Shown: positions 20,982 to 30,444, counted from the first letter of the stretch. The stretch is 41,800 nt of DNA from Clostridia bacterium (GCA_017457225.1 JAFTHW010000008.1:1-41800), one strand, 5' to 3'. The notes: generated by a model not told the origin, from the sequence alone. Program-made: numbers and translations.

Positions 20982-21716
20982 ATGAAAAAATTATTGACAT
21001 TATTGCTTTTACTTACAACGCTCGTGTTTAGTTCGTGCGCGTTCCCGTTTACACAGCAAGAGAGTAGCGAATCGGCTTCTTCGTCCGAAATAAGCTCCGA
21101 ATCCTTGGAAGAAAGTGTATCGTCCGAAATTTCTTCTTTAGAAGAACCTGAAGAAGAAATTAAGGTTTTTGATGCCGTAGGGAAATATGGTCGATACGGT
21201 TTTGAAGGCGTAGAAATAATTGGTTTAGATTTTAACGTTCCCGACGAATTAAATTTAGATAATACACGGGGTTGGATTGGGGGCGACACGGTACGTGTTT
21301 GGTTTAAAAACGGTGGCTGGGAAACTCAAGAATTTATTTACTATAAAAAATTGGAAGACGGCTCTTTAGAGCTTGTGTTTGGGCGAACGTTAAGCACCGC
21401 TGAAATTATCAAGTGGGAATATATCCCTGCCGAGATTATGCGTATCAAATATTACAAAGCAACGGACACCGAACCTGCGCATTTTGTTCAATTAGACGAA
21501 AATGACGCGGAAACGCCTGTTCGTATTGGTAAATGTATGAATCCCCTTTATTATATAACGGATTTCGATACCGAACCTATGGACGGCAGAGGGATTGTTG
21601 AACAATATTGGGAAGACGGACAGATTTTATACGCTTCCTATAGCGCTGTAAAAGGTTGCACAGAACAATACGGATATTTAGTGGAAGGCTACTACGACAA
21701 AAATCCCAGACCGTAA
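20982..21716 (+). CDS. Lipoprotein with Ser/Glu-rich linker
   Basis: 244 residues behind AAGGAG. The signal peptide MKKLLTLLLLLTTLV ends in the lipobox FSSC. A low-complexity linker of about 38 residues follows (runs such as SSESASSSEISSESLEE), typical of clostridial surface lipoproteins whose domain is held away from the membrane. The mature domain (about 60-244) has regular aromatic and acidic spacing (FDAVGKYGRYGFEG, WIGGDTVRVWFKNGGWE, YGYLVEGYYDKNPRP) and two cysteines. I recognise no family. It is transcribed alone from a promoter with an elaborate leader. Confidence 0.8.
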   Translation: MKKLLTLLLLLTTLVFSSCAFPFTQQESSESASSSEISSESLEESVSSEISSLEEPEEEIKVFDAVGKYGRYGFEGVEIIGLDFNVPDELNLDNTRGWIGGDTVRVWFKNGGWETQEFIYYKKLEDGSLELVFGRTLSTAEIIKWEYIPAEIMRIKYYKATDTEPAHFVQLDENDAETPVRIGKCMNPLYYITDFDTEPMDGRGIVEQYWEDGQILYASYSAVKGCTEQYGYLVEGYYDKNPRP

Positions 21717-21727
21717 AGTTTGTTTAT

Positions 21728-21764
21728 AAAACCCGAGTGGAGAAATTTTCTCCACTCGGGTTTT
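21728..21764. terminator. Bidirectional terminator between lipoprotein and DUF1846 genes
   Basis: AAAACCCGAGTGGAGAA pairs perfectly with TTCTCCACTCGGGTTTT; A/T runs on both flanks serve the two converging genes. Confidence 0.9.
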
Positions 21765-21776
21765 ATACTGTTTTCT

Positions 21777-23258
21777 TTATTTTTCAAGGACAACCGCTTG
21801 GCGTTGCGGCTCGCAAGTGACGTGCATACCTAGTGCCTTAAAGGTCTTTTCGTCAATGTGGGAAAGCATAACCGTAGAATGAATCTCGCAATTTTTCAGC
21901 TTGTTGAGTTGCTCGATCGCAAGCTTCGCCTTTTTGTCGGTCACGGCGCAGATGGAGAGCGCCATCAATACTTCGTCGGTGTGCAATCTCGGGTTCATAG
22001 ATCCCATATGATTGACTTTGAGTTTTTGAATAGGCTCGATAATGGTAGGGGAGATGAGTTGAATCTCGTCGTCGATTCCGCCCAACGCTTTGAGCGCGTT
22101 CAAAAGCCCTGCGGCGGCAGCGCCCAACAGTTCGCCCGTCTTACCCGTGACGATCCGTCCGTCGTTGAGCTCGATGGCAACGGCAGGCTCGCCCGTGGCT
22201 TCCGCTTTGGCAAGCGCGTGCGCGATAGGCTTTCTGTCCTCGGTGGAAATGCCCGCTTTGTTCATCAACAATTCGATCTTCCCGACGACTTCTTTGCCGA
22301 TGCGTCCCTTTCTCGCGTCGCAGAGCGCGGCGTAGTAGCGACGAATGACTTCCGCCTGCGAAGCCTGTTTGCAAACTTCGTCGTCCATAATACAGAATCC
22401 CGCCATATTGACTCCCATATCCGTAGGGGATTTATAAGGGGAGTAGCCGAGGATCTTTTCAAGCATTGCGGATACGACGGGGAAGATCTCCACGTCGCGG
22501 TTGTAGTTGACCGCCAGCGATTGATATGCTTCGAGATGGTAGGGATCGATCATATTCACGTCGTTGAGATCGGCGGTCGCCGCCTCGTAAGCGATGTTGA
22601 CGGGATGGGAGAGGGGAATATTCCAAATCGGGAACGTTTCAAATTTCGCGTAGCCTGCTTTGACTCCCCGTAAATTTTCGTGATAGAGTTGGGAAAGGCA
22701 AGTCGCCATTTTACCGCTTCCAGGTCCTGGCGCGGTCACGATGACGAGTCTTCGCGTAGTCGGTACGTATTCGTTTTTCCCGTAGCCCTCCTCGCTGACG
22801 ATCTTTTGTACGTCGGAGGGATAGCCCTCGATCGCGTAGTGTTTGTAGACGTTGATGCCAAGCAAGTTCAAGCGTTTGATAAATCCGTCTACGGCAGGCT
22901 GGGGACTGTACATCGTCATAACCACGCTGCCTACGTATAACCCTTTGCGTTGGAATACTTCGATCAAACGGATTACGTCGGTGTCGTAGGTAATGCCAAG
23001 ATCGCTTCTGTATTTGTTCTTGATAATATCGTTTGCGCTAATGACGACGAGGATTTCCGCTTCTTTTTTGAGTTTAAGAAGCATTTTGATTTTACTGTCG
23101 GGCTCGAATCCGGGCAATACGCGGGAAGCGTGATAATCGTCGAAGAGCTTGCCGCCGAACTCCAGATACAGCTTGTCCCCGAACGAATCGATACGGTCTT
23201 GAATCTTTTCCGATTGCATAGAAAGATATTTCTTATTGTCAAACCCGATTTTATACAT
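21777..23258 (-). CDS. DUF1846 family protein
   Basis: 493 residues from ATG 23258, which has GAGG 7 bases upstream; the in-frame TTG at 23264 lies within that spacer. The protein begins MYKIGFDNKKYLSMQSEKI, continues with the glycine-rich phosphate loop TAPGPGSGKMATCLSQLYHE, and has further conserved blocks DMGVNMAGFCIMDDEV and HMGSMNPRLHTDEVLMAL, as in DUF1846 proteins. A structure from Streptococcus is known and nucleotide binding is plausible, but no function is established. The length is typical for the family. Convergent with the upstream lipoprotein gene. Confidence 0.92.
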   Translation of the reverse strand: MYKIGFDNKKYLSMQSEKIQDRIDSFGDKLYLEFGGKLFDDYHASRVLPGFEPDSKIKMLLKLKKEAEILVVISANDIIKNKYRSDLGITYDTDVIRLIEVFQRKGLYVGSVVMTMYSPQPAVDGFIKRLNLLGINVYKHYAIEGYPSDVQKIVSEEGYGKNEYVPTTRRLVIVTAPGPGSGKMATCLSQLYHENLRGVKAGYAKFETFPIWNIPLSHPVNIAYEAATADLNDVNMIDPYHLEAYQSLAVNYNRDVEIFPVVSAMLEKILGYSPYKSPTDMGVNMAGFCIMDDEVCKQASQAEVIRRYYAALCDARKGRIGKEVVGKIELLMNKAGISTEDRKPIAHALAKAEATGEPAVAIELNDGRIVTGKTGELLGAAAAGLLNALKALGGIDDEIQLISPTIIEPIQKLKVNHMGSMNPRLHTDEVLMALSICAVTDKKAKLAIEQLNKLKNCEIHSTVMLSHIDEKTFKALGMHVTCEPQRQAVVLEK

Positions 23259-23401
23259 AAGCAAACCTCGTTCGCGTTTTTTCTTTCGCGTAGAAAATTT
23301 TGAAATCTTTATATTTTATACTAATTATTATACCAATAAAAGAAAAAAAAGTCAACGTTCTAAATAAAAATTTATGGTCGGGAAGAAACTTTTTTTGCAA
23401 A

Positions 23402-23428
23402 GAAAAAACTCCCGATCTTCGGGAGTTT
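23402..23428 (-). terminator. Terminator of the Nudix gene
   Basis: A 10-bp stem AAACTCCCGA/TCGGGAGTTT with a 3-base loop and a T run on the minus strand, directly after the stop codon. Confidence 0.85.
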
Positions 23429-23434
23429 CTCTCG

Positions 23435-23929
23435 TTAAATTTTCTTTTTGAGTTCTCTGACCGCGTTGGTTAAGAAAAACTCCGCCGTCGTGCCTTTGCG
23501 AATGAGCTCTAAGGCTTCTTCGGGCGAACACCAGCGCGCTTCCGCCACTTCGTCTTCCTTGAGCTTGATCGGCTTTTCTTCTACGATCACGATGAAGTTG
23601 AGCATCAATACTTCCTTTTTCGCGTGATAGCGAGAGGACATATATTTTGCCTTGACGACGTCCAAGCCCAATTCTTCCTTGATTTCTCTGGGAACGGTTT
23701 TTTCGGCGTTCTCGCCTTTTTTCACGTAGCCTGCAAAGAGGATAAAATCCTCGTCTTCCACGTGCTTGGCAAGCAAAACCTTGTCTTGCGCGCGATTGGT
23801 TACGACCATAGATACCGCTACATTGAATTGGGGAAACATATACGATTCGCATTTGTCGCAAAAGGGAATCAAGCCTTCGTTTTCGCAAAAGCGCAAGGTC
23901 AGCTTTTGTCCGCATTCTCTACAATACAT
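23435..23929 (-). CDS. Zinc-ribbon Nudix hydrolase
   Basis: 164 residues from ATG 23929, preceded by AAGGAGGAG. The N-terminal zinc ribbon uses Cys3-Cys6 and Cys24-Cys27 (YCRECG, FCDKCE). The Nudix box at 67-89 is complete: G-x5-E-x7-REIKEELGL, with all catalytic glutamates. This domain pair is the layout of NADH pyrophosphatase (NudC) and of related nucleotide-hydrolysing proteins. The NudC marker SQPWPFPxS is not present after the box, so NADH specificity is not supported. It hydrolyses a nucleoside diphosphate linked to another group; which one is unknown. Confidence 0.9.
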   Translation of the reverse strand: MYCRECGQKLTLRFCENEGLIPFCDKCESYMFPQFNVAVSMVVTNRAQDKVLLAKHVEDEDFILFAGYVKKGENAEKTVPREIKEELGLDVVKAKYMSSRYHAKKEVLMLNFIVIVEEKPIKLKEDEVAEARWCSPEEALELIRKGTTAEFFLTNAVRELKKKI

Positions 23930-23962
23930 AATACTCCTCCTTATCCGTTTTTTATTTATATT

Positions 23963-23991
23963 ATAATACCCCAAAAATCGTAAATTGTCAA
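23963..23991 (-). promoter_or_regulatory. Promoter of the Nudix gene
   Basis: Minus strand TTGACA (23986-23991), 17 bp, TATTAT (23963-23968), about 35 bases upstream of the start codon. Confidence 0.7.
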
Positions 23992-24052
23992 TAGGCTCGA
24001 AAAAAATTTCACGCAATTTTTTCGAAATCGTTGCAGTATTCTTTTTTTACGC

Positions 24053-24081
24053 TTGACAGAATATAAAAAATGAGCTATAAT
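24053..24081 (+). promoter_or_regulatory. Promoter of purA and probably the downstream dap genes
   Basis: TTGACA (24053-24058), 17 bp, TATAAT (24076-24081): perfect consensus. The leader of about 114 bases holds a small stem TTGAC/GTCAA (about 24113-24133), a T7 tract and an open frame of 25 codons (24092-24169) without ribosome site. I see no recognisable purine riboswitch. Confidence 0.8.
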
Positions 24082-24201
24082 AAAGCGTACTATGGAGAAG
24101 GCGGAGGGCGTTCTTGACTGTACTGCGGTCAAAAGGCTCGGTTTTTTTGCGTTCGGAAAGTATAAATAGCAGAAAAAAACCAAAAGGAGAACGTATATAT
24201 T

Positions 24202-25476
24202 ATGCTTACATCTATTTGCGGGATTAACTGGGGCGACGAAGGCAAGGGGAGAATGGTAGACCTTCTCTCTGAAAAATTCGACGTGGTTTGCCGCTATCAG
24301 GGCGGGAACAATGCAGGTCATACCGTTATCAATGACAGGGGAAAATTCATTTTGAATCTTTTGCCTTCGGGGATTTTGCGCGAGGACGTTGTCAACGTTA
24401 TGGGCGTGGGTATGGTCATCGACATCAAACATCTTTGCGGGGAAATGGCAAGATTGCAGGAGGCGGGAATCAAGATCACGCCTGAAAATCTTAAAATTTC
24501 CGATCGCGCCGTGATCACGATGCCGTATAACGTTTTGCAGGATTGTTTGGAAGAGGATCGTCTTGCAGGGAAAAAATTCGGCTCTACCCGTCGCGGTATC
24601 GCGCCCGTTTACGCAGATAAATATTATAAAAAGGCGTTCCGTATGGGCGAATTGCTCAACCCCGAACGTCTGTATAAAAGAGTGGCAGATATCGTAGAAT
24701 GGAAAAACCTCACCGTCGTAGGCGGCTATAAAGCCGAACCTGTAAAGACGGAAGATATTATCGCGTATTTTGAAGAATACGGCAAGCCTCTTGCAAAATT
24801 CGTTTGCGATACGGGCTTATATCTCACGGAAGCGAATGCGCAGGGCAAAAATATTATGTTCGAGGCGCAGCTGGGCGCGATGCGAGATATCGACTTCGGT
24901 ATTCACCCCTATACGTCATCGTCTTCGACGATCGCGGCGTACGCTCCCATCGGCGCAGGCGTTCCGCAGTTACAGCTCGATAACTCTATCGGGATTATGA
25001 AAGCGTATTCCACTTGCGTTGGAGAAGGTCCTTTCACGGCGGAATATTTCGACGAAAAGGCGAAAAAGCTCCGTGATTTGGGCGGCGAGTACGGCGCGGC
25101 AACGGGCAGACCGAGAAGAGTCGGTCCTTTCGATATCGTAGCTTCGCGCTATGGTATTCGTTGTCAGGGTGCGACGGAGATCGCTTTAACCAAGATGGAC
25201 GTTCTTTCGGCGTACGAGGAGATCGAAGTTTGCGTGGCGTACGAATTGAACGGCGAGATCATTCACGAATTCCCGTTCATCGACGTGCTCGACGAATGCA
25301 AGCCCGTATTCAAGACGGTCAAGGGTTGGAATTGCGATATTTCCAAGTGCCGCAAAAAGGAAGATTTGCCTAAGGAAGCGTTGGAATACGTGCAGCACCT
25401 CGAAGAAGCTTGCGGTTGTAAGATCAAATACGTATCGGTCGGTGCGGAACGCGACGCGTACGTAGAAATGTATTGA
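24202..25476 (+). CDS. purA: Adenylosuccinate synthetase
   Basis: 424 residues. Condenses IMP and aspartate using GTP, the first step from IMP to AMP. The N-terminal GTP loop INWGDEGKGRMVDLL is present; most family members have xQWGDEGKGK, so the Gln-to-Asn and Lys-to-Arg changes are minor variants. GGNNAGHTV and the GSTRRGIAPVYADK segment carry IMP-binding and catalytic residues. TGRPRRVGPFD near residue 300 is the base-recognition loop. The start is supported by AGGAG. dapF follows after 16 bases, so purA probably leads an operon with lysine genes. Confidence 0.96.
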   Translation: MLTSICGINWGDEGKGRMVDLLSEKFDVVCRYQGGNNAGHTVINDRGKFILNLLPSGILREDVVNVMGVGMVIDIKHLCGEMARLQEAGIKITPENLKISDRAVITMPYNVLQDCLEEDRLAGKKFGSTRRGIAPVYADKYYKKAFRMGELLNPERLYKRVADIVEWKNLTVVGGYKAEPVKTEDIIAYFEEYGKPLAKFVCDTGLYLTEANAQGKNIMFEAQLGAMRDIDFGIHPYTSSSSTIAAYAPIGAGVPQLQLDNSIGIMKAYSTCVGEGPFTAEYFDEKAKKLRDLGGEYGAATGRPRRVGPFDIVASRYGIRCQGATEIALTKMDVLSAYEEIEVCVAYELNGEIIHEFPFIDVLDECKPVFKTVKGWNCDISKCRKKEDLPKEALEYVQHLEEACGCKIKYVSVGAERDAYVEMY

Positions 25477-25492
25477 TACGCTGAAAGGAACG

Positions 25493-26338
25493 ATGAAAAA
25501 GACCTTTTATAAAATGCACGGGATCGGAAACGATTATATTTATTTCGATTGCTTGCAGGAAGAATTGAAGAATCCGAAAGAAATTGCGATCCGTCTGTCC
25601 GATCGACACAAAGGCGTCGGGGGAGACGGAATCGTTATGATCTGTAAAAGCGACGTTGCGGACGCAAAAATGCGAATGTTCAACGCTGACGGCAGCGAGG
25701 GGAAAATGTGCGGCAACGCCATTCGTTGCGTCGGGAAGTTTTTGTACGATTTTCATAAGACGGACAAAACGCTGCTCACGATCGAAACGCTCAGCGGGAT
25801 TAAAACGTTGGAGTTGTTTTTGGAAGACGGTAAGGTGAAAACCGTAAAGGTGGATATGGGCGCGCCTGTATTGACGCCTTCGGAAATTCCCGTGAAGATC
25901 GCAGGGCTTACGGCGGACAAAATCGTAGGGCTGAAAACGGAAATCGCAGGGGGTAGGGACGAGATTACTTGCGTTTCGATGGGGAATCCCCATTGCGTCG
26001 TTTTCCGTGACATAGACGGTTTGGATCTGGAAAAGATCGGTCCGAAATACGAAAACGACGAAATTTTTCCCGAGCGCGTAAATACCGAGTTTATCAAAGT
26101 CGTCGGTAAAAACGAACTTTCGATGCGCGTATGGGAGCGTGGTAGCGGCGAGACTTGGGCGTGCGGAACGGGCGCTTGCGCGGCGGTCGTGGCGGCGATT
26201 CTCAACGGTTACGCGGATAGAAATGCGGACGTGACAGTACATTTACGAGGCGGAGATCTCGTGATCCGTTGGACGGATTTCACCGTGTTTATGACGGGGG
26301 AAGCGACGCTCGTATTTATCGGCGAAACACAGATTTAA
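25493..26338 (+). CDS. dapF: Diaminopimelate epimerase
   Basis: 281 residues. Converts LL- to meso-diaminopimelate for peptidoglycan and lysine. Both active-site cysteines are visible: GSEGKMCGNAIRCVGK (near 73) and WACGTGACAAVVAA (near 222). The GNDYIYFDC and GNPHCVVF blocks also match. The start has AAGGAACG just before it, 16 bases after purA. The next gene, dapL, makes its substrate. Confidence 0.96.
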   Translation: MKKTFYKMHGIGNDYIYFDCLQEELKNPKEIAIRLSDRHKGVGGDGIVMICKSDVADAKMRMFNADGSEGKMCGNAIRCVGKFLYDFHKTDKTLLTIETLSGIKTLELFLEDGKVKTVKVDMGAPVLTPSEIPVKIAGLTADKIVGLKTEIAGGRDEITCVSMGNPHCVVFRDIDGLDLEKIGPKYENDEIFPERVNTEFIKVVGKNELSMRVWERGSGETWACGTGACAAVVAAILNGYADRNADVTVHLRGGDLVIRWTDFTVFMTGEATLVFIGETQI

Positions 26339-26382
26339 AAGAGTTTCATAAATAATTTTATCAAAAAGGGGCAACAGTAGTA

Positions 26383-27564
26383 ATGAAACCCAATTATCAT
26401 TATAAAGACGTAGCGGAAACGTATTTGTTTTCTACGGTAGCGAAAAAAGTGTCCGAATACTCTTCGGCAAATCCCGATCAAAAAATTTTGCGAATGGGGA
26501 TTGGCGACGTAACGTTGCCGCTTGCTCCGGCGGTCATTTCGGCGATGCACGAAGCCGTGGACGAAATGTCGAAAAAGGAGACGTTCAAGGGCTACGGTCC
26601 CGAGCAGGGTTACGCATTTTTGAGAGAGAGTATTCAAAGCTATTATGCTCGGCGCGGGATCACTTTAAAAACGGAAGAAATCTTCGTGTCGGATGGAGCG
26701 AAATCGGACTGCGGAAACATACTCGATCTGTTCGACGCGGACAATACGGTACTCGTACCCGACCCCGTATATCCTGTGTATGTGGATACGAACGTAATGG
26801 TCGGCAGAAAAGTGTCGTATATGCAGGCAACGGCGGAAAACGGATTTTTGCCTATGCCCGACGAAACGAAAAAAGCGGATATTATTTATCTGTGTTCGCC
26901 GAACAATCCCACGGGTGCGGCGTACTCCAAAGACCAACTGCAAAAATGGGTGGATTTCGCCCTGAAAAACGGCTCGGTGATCTTATACGACGCGGCGTAC
27001 GAATGTTTCGTAACGGACGGCGCGGCGCGTAGTATTTTCGAGGTGGAGGCCGCGAAACGTTGCGCGATCGAACTCTGCTCGTTCTCTAAAACGGCAGGAT
27101 TTACGGGCACGCGTTGCGGATATACCGTCGTTCCCGAAGAATTGATTTTCGACGGAATGTCTTTGCGTAAAATGTGGCTTCGTCGTCAGACGACAAAATT
27201 TAACGGCGTATCGTATATCGTGCAGAAAGGCGCGGCGGCTGTGTTTACCGAAGAGGGAGAAAAACAGATCGCGGAGAATTTGTCGTATTACCGCGAAAAC
27301 GCAAAGGCGATCGCCGCTTGTATGGACGAATGCGGAATCCCTTATACAGGCGGAAAGAACTCCCCGTATATTTGGTTGCAATGTCCTTGCGGAATGACGA
27401 GCTGGGAGTTTTTTGATTATCTACTTGAAAAGATCCAAGTCGTTGGAACGCCGGGAAGCGGTTTCGGGAAAAACGGAGAGGGGTATTTCCGTTTGACGGC
27501 GTTTGCTTCCCGTGAAACGACGCAAGAAGCGTGCGATAGATTGAAAGCGCTTTTAAAACAATAA
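26383..27564 (+). CDS. dapL: LL-diaminopimelate aminotransferase
   Basis: 393 residues, a PLP enzyme that makes LL-diaminopimelate directly from tetrahydrodipicolinate, bypassing the acylated intermediates. The PLP lysine is in SFSKTAGFTGTRCGYTVVP; CSPNNPTGAAY and YDAAYECF carry cofactor contacts. GYGPEQGYAFLRE is typical of DapL rather than of general aspartate aminotransferases. Placement next to dapF supports the assignment. The ribosome site is weak (AGGGG about 12 bases upstream). Confidence 0.93.
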   Translation: MKPNYHYKDVAETYLFSTVAKKVSEYSSANPDQKILRMGIGDVTLPLAPAVISAMHEAVDEMSKKETFKGYGPEQGYAFLRESIQSYYARRGITLKTEEIFVSDGAKSDCGNILDLFDADNTVLVPDPVYPVYVDTNVMVGRKVSYMQATAENGFLPMPDETKKADIIYLCSPNNPTGAAYSKDQLQKWVDFALKNGSVILYDAAYECFVTDGAARSIFEVEAAKRCAIELCSFSKTAGFTGTRCGYTVVPEELIFDGMSLRKMWLRRQTTKFNGVSYIVQKGAAAVFTEEGEKQIAENLSYYRENAKAIAACMDECGIPYTGGKNSPYIWLQCPCGMTSWEFFDYLLEKIQVVGTPGSGFGKNGEGYFRLTAFASRETTQEACDRLKALLKQ

Positions 27565-27605
27565 ACAAGTCGTTTTTTTACGAAAGAAATTTCAGGAGAA
27601 CGTAT

Positions 27606-28340
27606 ATGCGAAAAGCAAAAGATTTTACAACTGAATTCTGGGAGAGCGTAGGCGTGTACGCGTTTAGTTTTCTCGCCGTCGCGTTTACTCCGTTTTTAGG
27701 GAGATGGGTCGCTCTGCTTTTCAGAAATCTTGCTTACGGACAAATGAACGGATTTTTCCGCGAAGTGACCACGTCGTTGCTTTGGGCGATCGAGTTGATC
27801 GTATTGGGAGTACTTTTGGCCAAACGAAAGAAAAAACGAGAGCCGGAAGTTGTGTCGGCGGATGCGAAAGAACCCGTTCCCGAATGCAAAAACGATTCGT
27901 TATTGCCCGTCAAAAACGTGTTGATCATAGGCGCGATTACGATCGTTTGTATTTTGATCATCAGCGTGCAGATCGGTTTTAAAGTGAAGCCTTTTTACGA
28001 CATCGGCGAAAAGGTAACGGGATATCAACTCCTAGATCGGCTGGGAATCATTATCCGCAACGCCGTAAAATGCGTTTGGATCTTTTTGATTTTGACGTCT
28101 GCGGACAGGATTGCGGGAGAATTGCTTTGTAATGTAAAGGGAAATATAGCAAAGTATTTACCGTATTTGCTCACGGGTGTGTTGACGCTCGGATTCGGAA
28201 TCTACGATTTACTCTGGACACAGAATCCGTTTTTCTGGACGTATTTATTGTTTTACGTAGCGTTTACGGCGGCGTATTATTTGATGCGGAAACAACCTGT
28301 GAAAACGACGTTATTGATTTTATTTATTTACTTGTTCTGA
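27606..28340 (+). CDS. Unknown membrane protein ahead of an LTA-synthase-like gene
   Basis: 244 residues with AGGAG before the ATG. About six hydrophobic segments: near residues 16-38, 55-71, 105-125, 150-165, 180-200 and 205-240. A charged cytoplasmic-type loop (KRKKKREPEVVSADAKEPVP) lies after the second. I do not recognise a family. It lies 41 bases after dapL and only 13 bases before the sulfatase-type gene, so it is probably co-expressed with that enzyme and may work with it in envelope polymer synthesis; this is inference from position. Confidence 0.8.
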   Translation: MRKAKDFTTEFWESVGVYAFSFLAVAFTPFLGRWVALLFRNLAYGQMNGFFREVTTSLLWAIELIVLGVLLAKRKKKREPEVVSADAKEPVPECKNDSLLPVKNVLIIGAITIVCILIISVQIGFKVKPFYDIGEKVTGYQLLDRLGIIIRNAVKCVWIFLILTSADRIAGELLCNVKGNIAKYLPYLLTGVLTLGFGIYDLLWTQNPFFWTYLLFYVAFTAAYYLMRKQPVKTTLLILFIYLF

Positions 28341-28353
28341 CGGAGAGAAAGGA

Positions 28354-30435
28354 ATGAAGATACGCTCGATTGCGCAGACGGCGGTAAAAGCCGTCGGCAA
28401 ATGGATAAAAAAGAATATTCTGACGGTGATCTATTTTCTTTGCGCTGTGTTGATCGAAATGATCGGCGTATGGACGGTCGAAGGCAGTCCGTTTATGATG
28501 CGACCGTTTATTTCGCTCGGATTGTTGCTCCTCATTTGCGGAACGGTGCTTTTGATCGACAGCGAGAGAATACAGCTCATCGTGTACGCTAGTTTGTTGG
28601 CGGTACAGGCGATTGTCGATCTTGTGTTTGCCGTGATTTTCGATATGACCGAGCAGTACTTCGATTTCGGAATGTTCAAACTCAGAAACGACGCGTTCGG
28701 GACTCTTGAAAACATTCCCATCAATTTCATTACGTTCTATACCGGATTCTTTTTCGTGGTGGTCTTCTTGATCTACGGTTTGAGAAAAACCCGTAACGCG
28801 GAGAAGCGTAAAAAGAACAAACACGGCGTAAGCTTTTACGTTGGATTGATCGTGACGGGCATAGCGACTACGTTCGGTTCGCTGTTTGCGTACAATCCCA
28901 CGACGATGAACCGCTATAAGGATATGATCGAAGGAAAAGCGACGGGCGCGTACGCTGCGTACGGTATGGTGGGTAATTTCGTCAACGAAATGGCGAAAGC
29001 GACTTTGTTCGTCAACAACGATACGTTAAGTTCGGCGGAAATGGACGGATATATTTATAGGGAACAATCCCAGCCGACGGAGTATTTCGGCGTAGCGAAG
29101 AATAAAAATCTCGTAGTGGTTTTGGTGGAATCGTTTGAGTGGTTTTCCATCTTTGAGGACGACCAGGTATGGAACGAAGGGGCTTACCCCAACGGTTTGA
29201 AACTGTCGAATTCCGCGCGTGCGGAGCTTTTCCCCAACTTGTACGATTTTTATAAAAAAAGCGTTGCGATGACCAATTTCCACTCCCGTGAAAAAACGGA
29301 TATTTCCGAAGTGTTCAGTATTATGGGAAGCTATCCCACGGGCGCGTACGTCAATTACGATTACGAGGACAATGTGCTTCCTTATACCGTGCCCAATATT
29401 ATGAAGAATATCAACCCCGACTTGCAGGCGCGTTCTTTCCACAACGGTTGGAAATCGTTCTACAATCGCGAGACCATTCACGACAATTTCGGGTTTGAGT
29501 ATTTGACGGATATGCACGATATGGAAGATATGGCGAAAGAGCTCGTAAAAGACGGAGTGACGGAAGAGCAGATCTTCACCGATTATTACACCGAGCAGGG
29601 CGAGAGAAATCTGGACAGCGAAATGGTGCAGATTTGCAAGGATTCTATGTTCCCGACGGACAAGCAGTTTTGTACGTATATTACGACGATCACGATGCAC
29701 GGTATGTATTATCACCGTGATAATATTGCGGATAAACGCGCGCTGTTGACGGCGAAATATATGGAAGAAAATCCGACGGCGCAACTCGACGAAAACGGAG
29801 AAATTATTTTTGAAAACGAGCCGGACGAAATTCTTTTCAACTATATTTCCACGGTATTGGATTTTGACCTCGCGCTCGGATATATGATGCAGGATCTCGA
29901 GCAAAAACAACTTCTCGACGATACGACGATCGTTCTTTTTGGCGATCATAACACGTATTACCACGAATTGAGCAGTTACACGAAAGGGATTTACGACTAT
30001 AACGATACGGATAAAAAATTCACCGATCTGTATTCCGTTCCCTTTATGATTTACGACAGCAAGCTGGAACATCAGATTATCGACAAGTTCACTTGCACGG
30101 CAGACATCGTGCCTACGCTTTTGGATTTGATGGGAATTCGGTATTATACGAATATGTACTACGGAACTTCGGTGTTCTCCGCGGAAGAATCGGTACTGTA
30201 TTCGCGCGCGTACGACGTGTTCATCGGCGACGGGATCTGGGGCAAGAGCGTCAACAATCCGCTGTATTTGCACGAGAGCGTGACGGCGGAAAAACTGAAC
30301 GCGTTCCAGACCAAAGCGAAAGCGTTGGTGGAAAAGATTCAGCATTGTGATTATTTGTTCCGTCAAAATTATTTTTCTAACGCGCAAAATTACGCCACGT
30401 TTATACAAAATATGCGGACGTTGAATAACTGGTAA
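28354..30435 (+). CDS. LTA-synthase-type membrane sulfatase/phosphoglycerol transferase
   Basis: 693 residues. Four or five N-terminal membrane segments (to about residue 180) are followed by an extracellular sulfatase-fold domain. The LtaS metal and catalytic landmarks are present: VVLVESFEWFSI (metal-binding Glu), SREKTDISEVFSIMGSYPTG (nucleophile Thr) and VLFGDHNTYY (Asp-His metal pair). Enzymes of this family transfer glycerol phosphate from phosphatidylglycerol to grow lipoteichoic acid or modify related lipids. The length is near that of LtaS, but whether it polymerises or primes cannot be told. GAGAAAGGA precedes the start. Last gene of the purA-dap cluster, closed by a terminator. Confidence 0.9.
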   Translation: MKIRSIAQTAVKAVGKWIKKNILTVIYFLCAVLIEMIGVWTVEGSPFMMRPFISLGLLLLICGTVLLIDSERIQLIVYASLLAVQAIVDLVFAVIFDMTEQYFDFGMFKLRNDAFGTLENIPINFITFYTGFFFVVVFLIYGLRKTRNAEKRKKNKHGVSFYVGLIVTGIATTFGSLFAYNPTTMNRYKDMIEGKATGAYAAYGMVGNFVNEMAKATLFVNNDTLSSAEMDGYIYREQSQPTEYFGVAKNKNLVVVLVESFEWFSIFEDDQVWNEGAYPNGLKLSNSARAELFPNLYDFYKKSVAMTNFHSREKTDISEVFSIMGSYPTGAYVNYDYEDNVLPYTVPNIMKNINPDLQARSFHNGWKSFYNRETIHDNFGFEYLTDMHDMEDMAKELVKDGVTEEQIFTDYYTEQGERNLDSEMVQICKDSMFPTDKQFCTYITTITMHGMYYHRDNIADKRALLTAKYMEENPTAQLDENGEIIFENEPDEILFNYISTVLDFDLALGYMMQDLEQKQLLDDTTIVLFGDHNTYYHELSSYTKGIYDYNDTDKKFTDLYSVPFMIYDSKLEHQIIDKFTCTADIVPTLLDLMGIRYYTNMYYGTSVFSAEESVLYSRAYDVFIGDGIWGKSVNNPLYLHESVTAEKLNAFQTKAKALVEKIQHCDYLFRQNYFSNAQNYATFIQNMRTLNNW

Positions 30436-30444
30436 TTCAAAAAC

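Noticed and set aside
24088-24201. Purine riboswitch before purA
   Set aside because: The conserved junction bases and loop-loop pairing of the purine aptamer are not recognisable and no terminator or ribosome-masking stem is evident.
29026-30408. A 460-codon minus-strand frame opposite the LTA-synthase-like gene
   Set aside because: Antisense shadow; no promoter or ribosome site and no recognisable domain.
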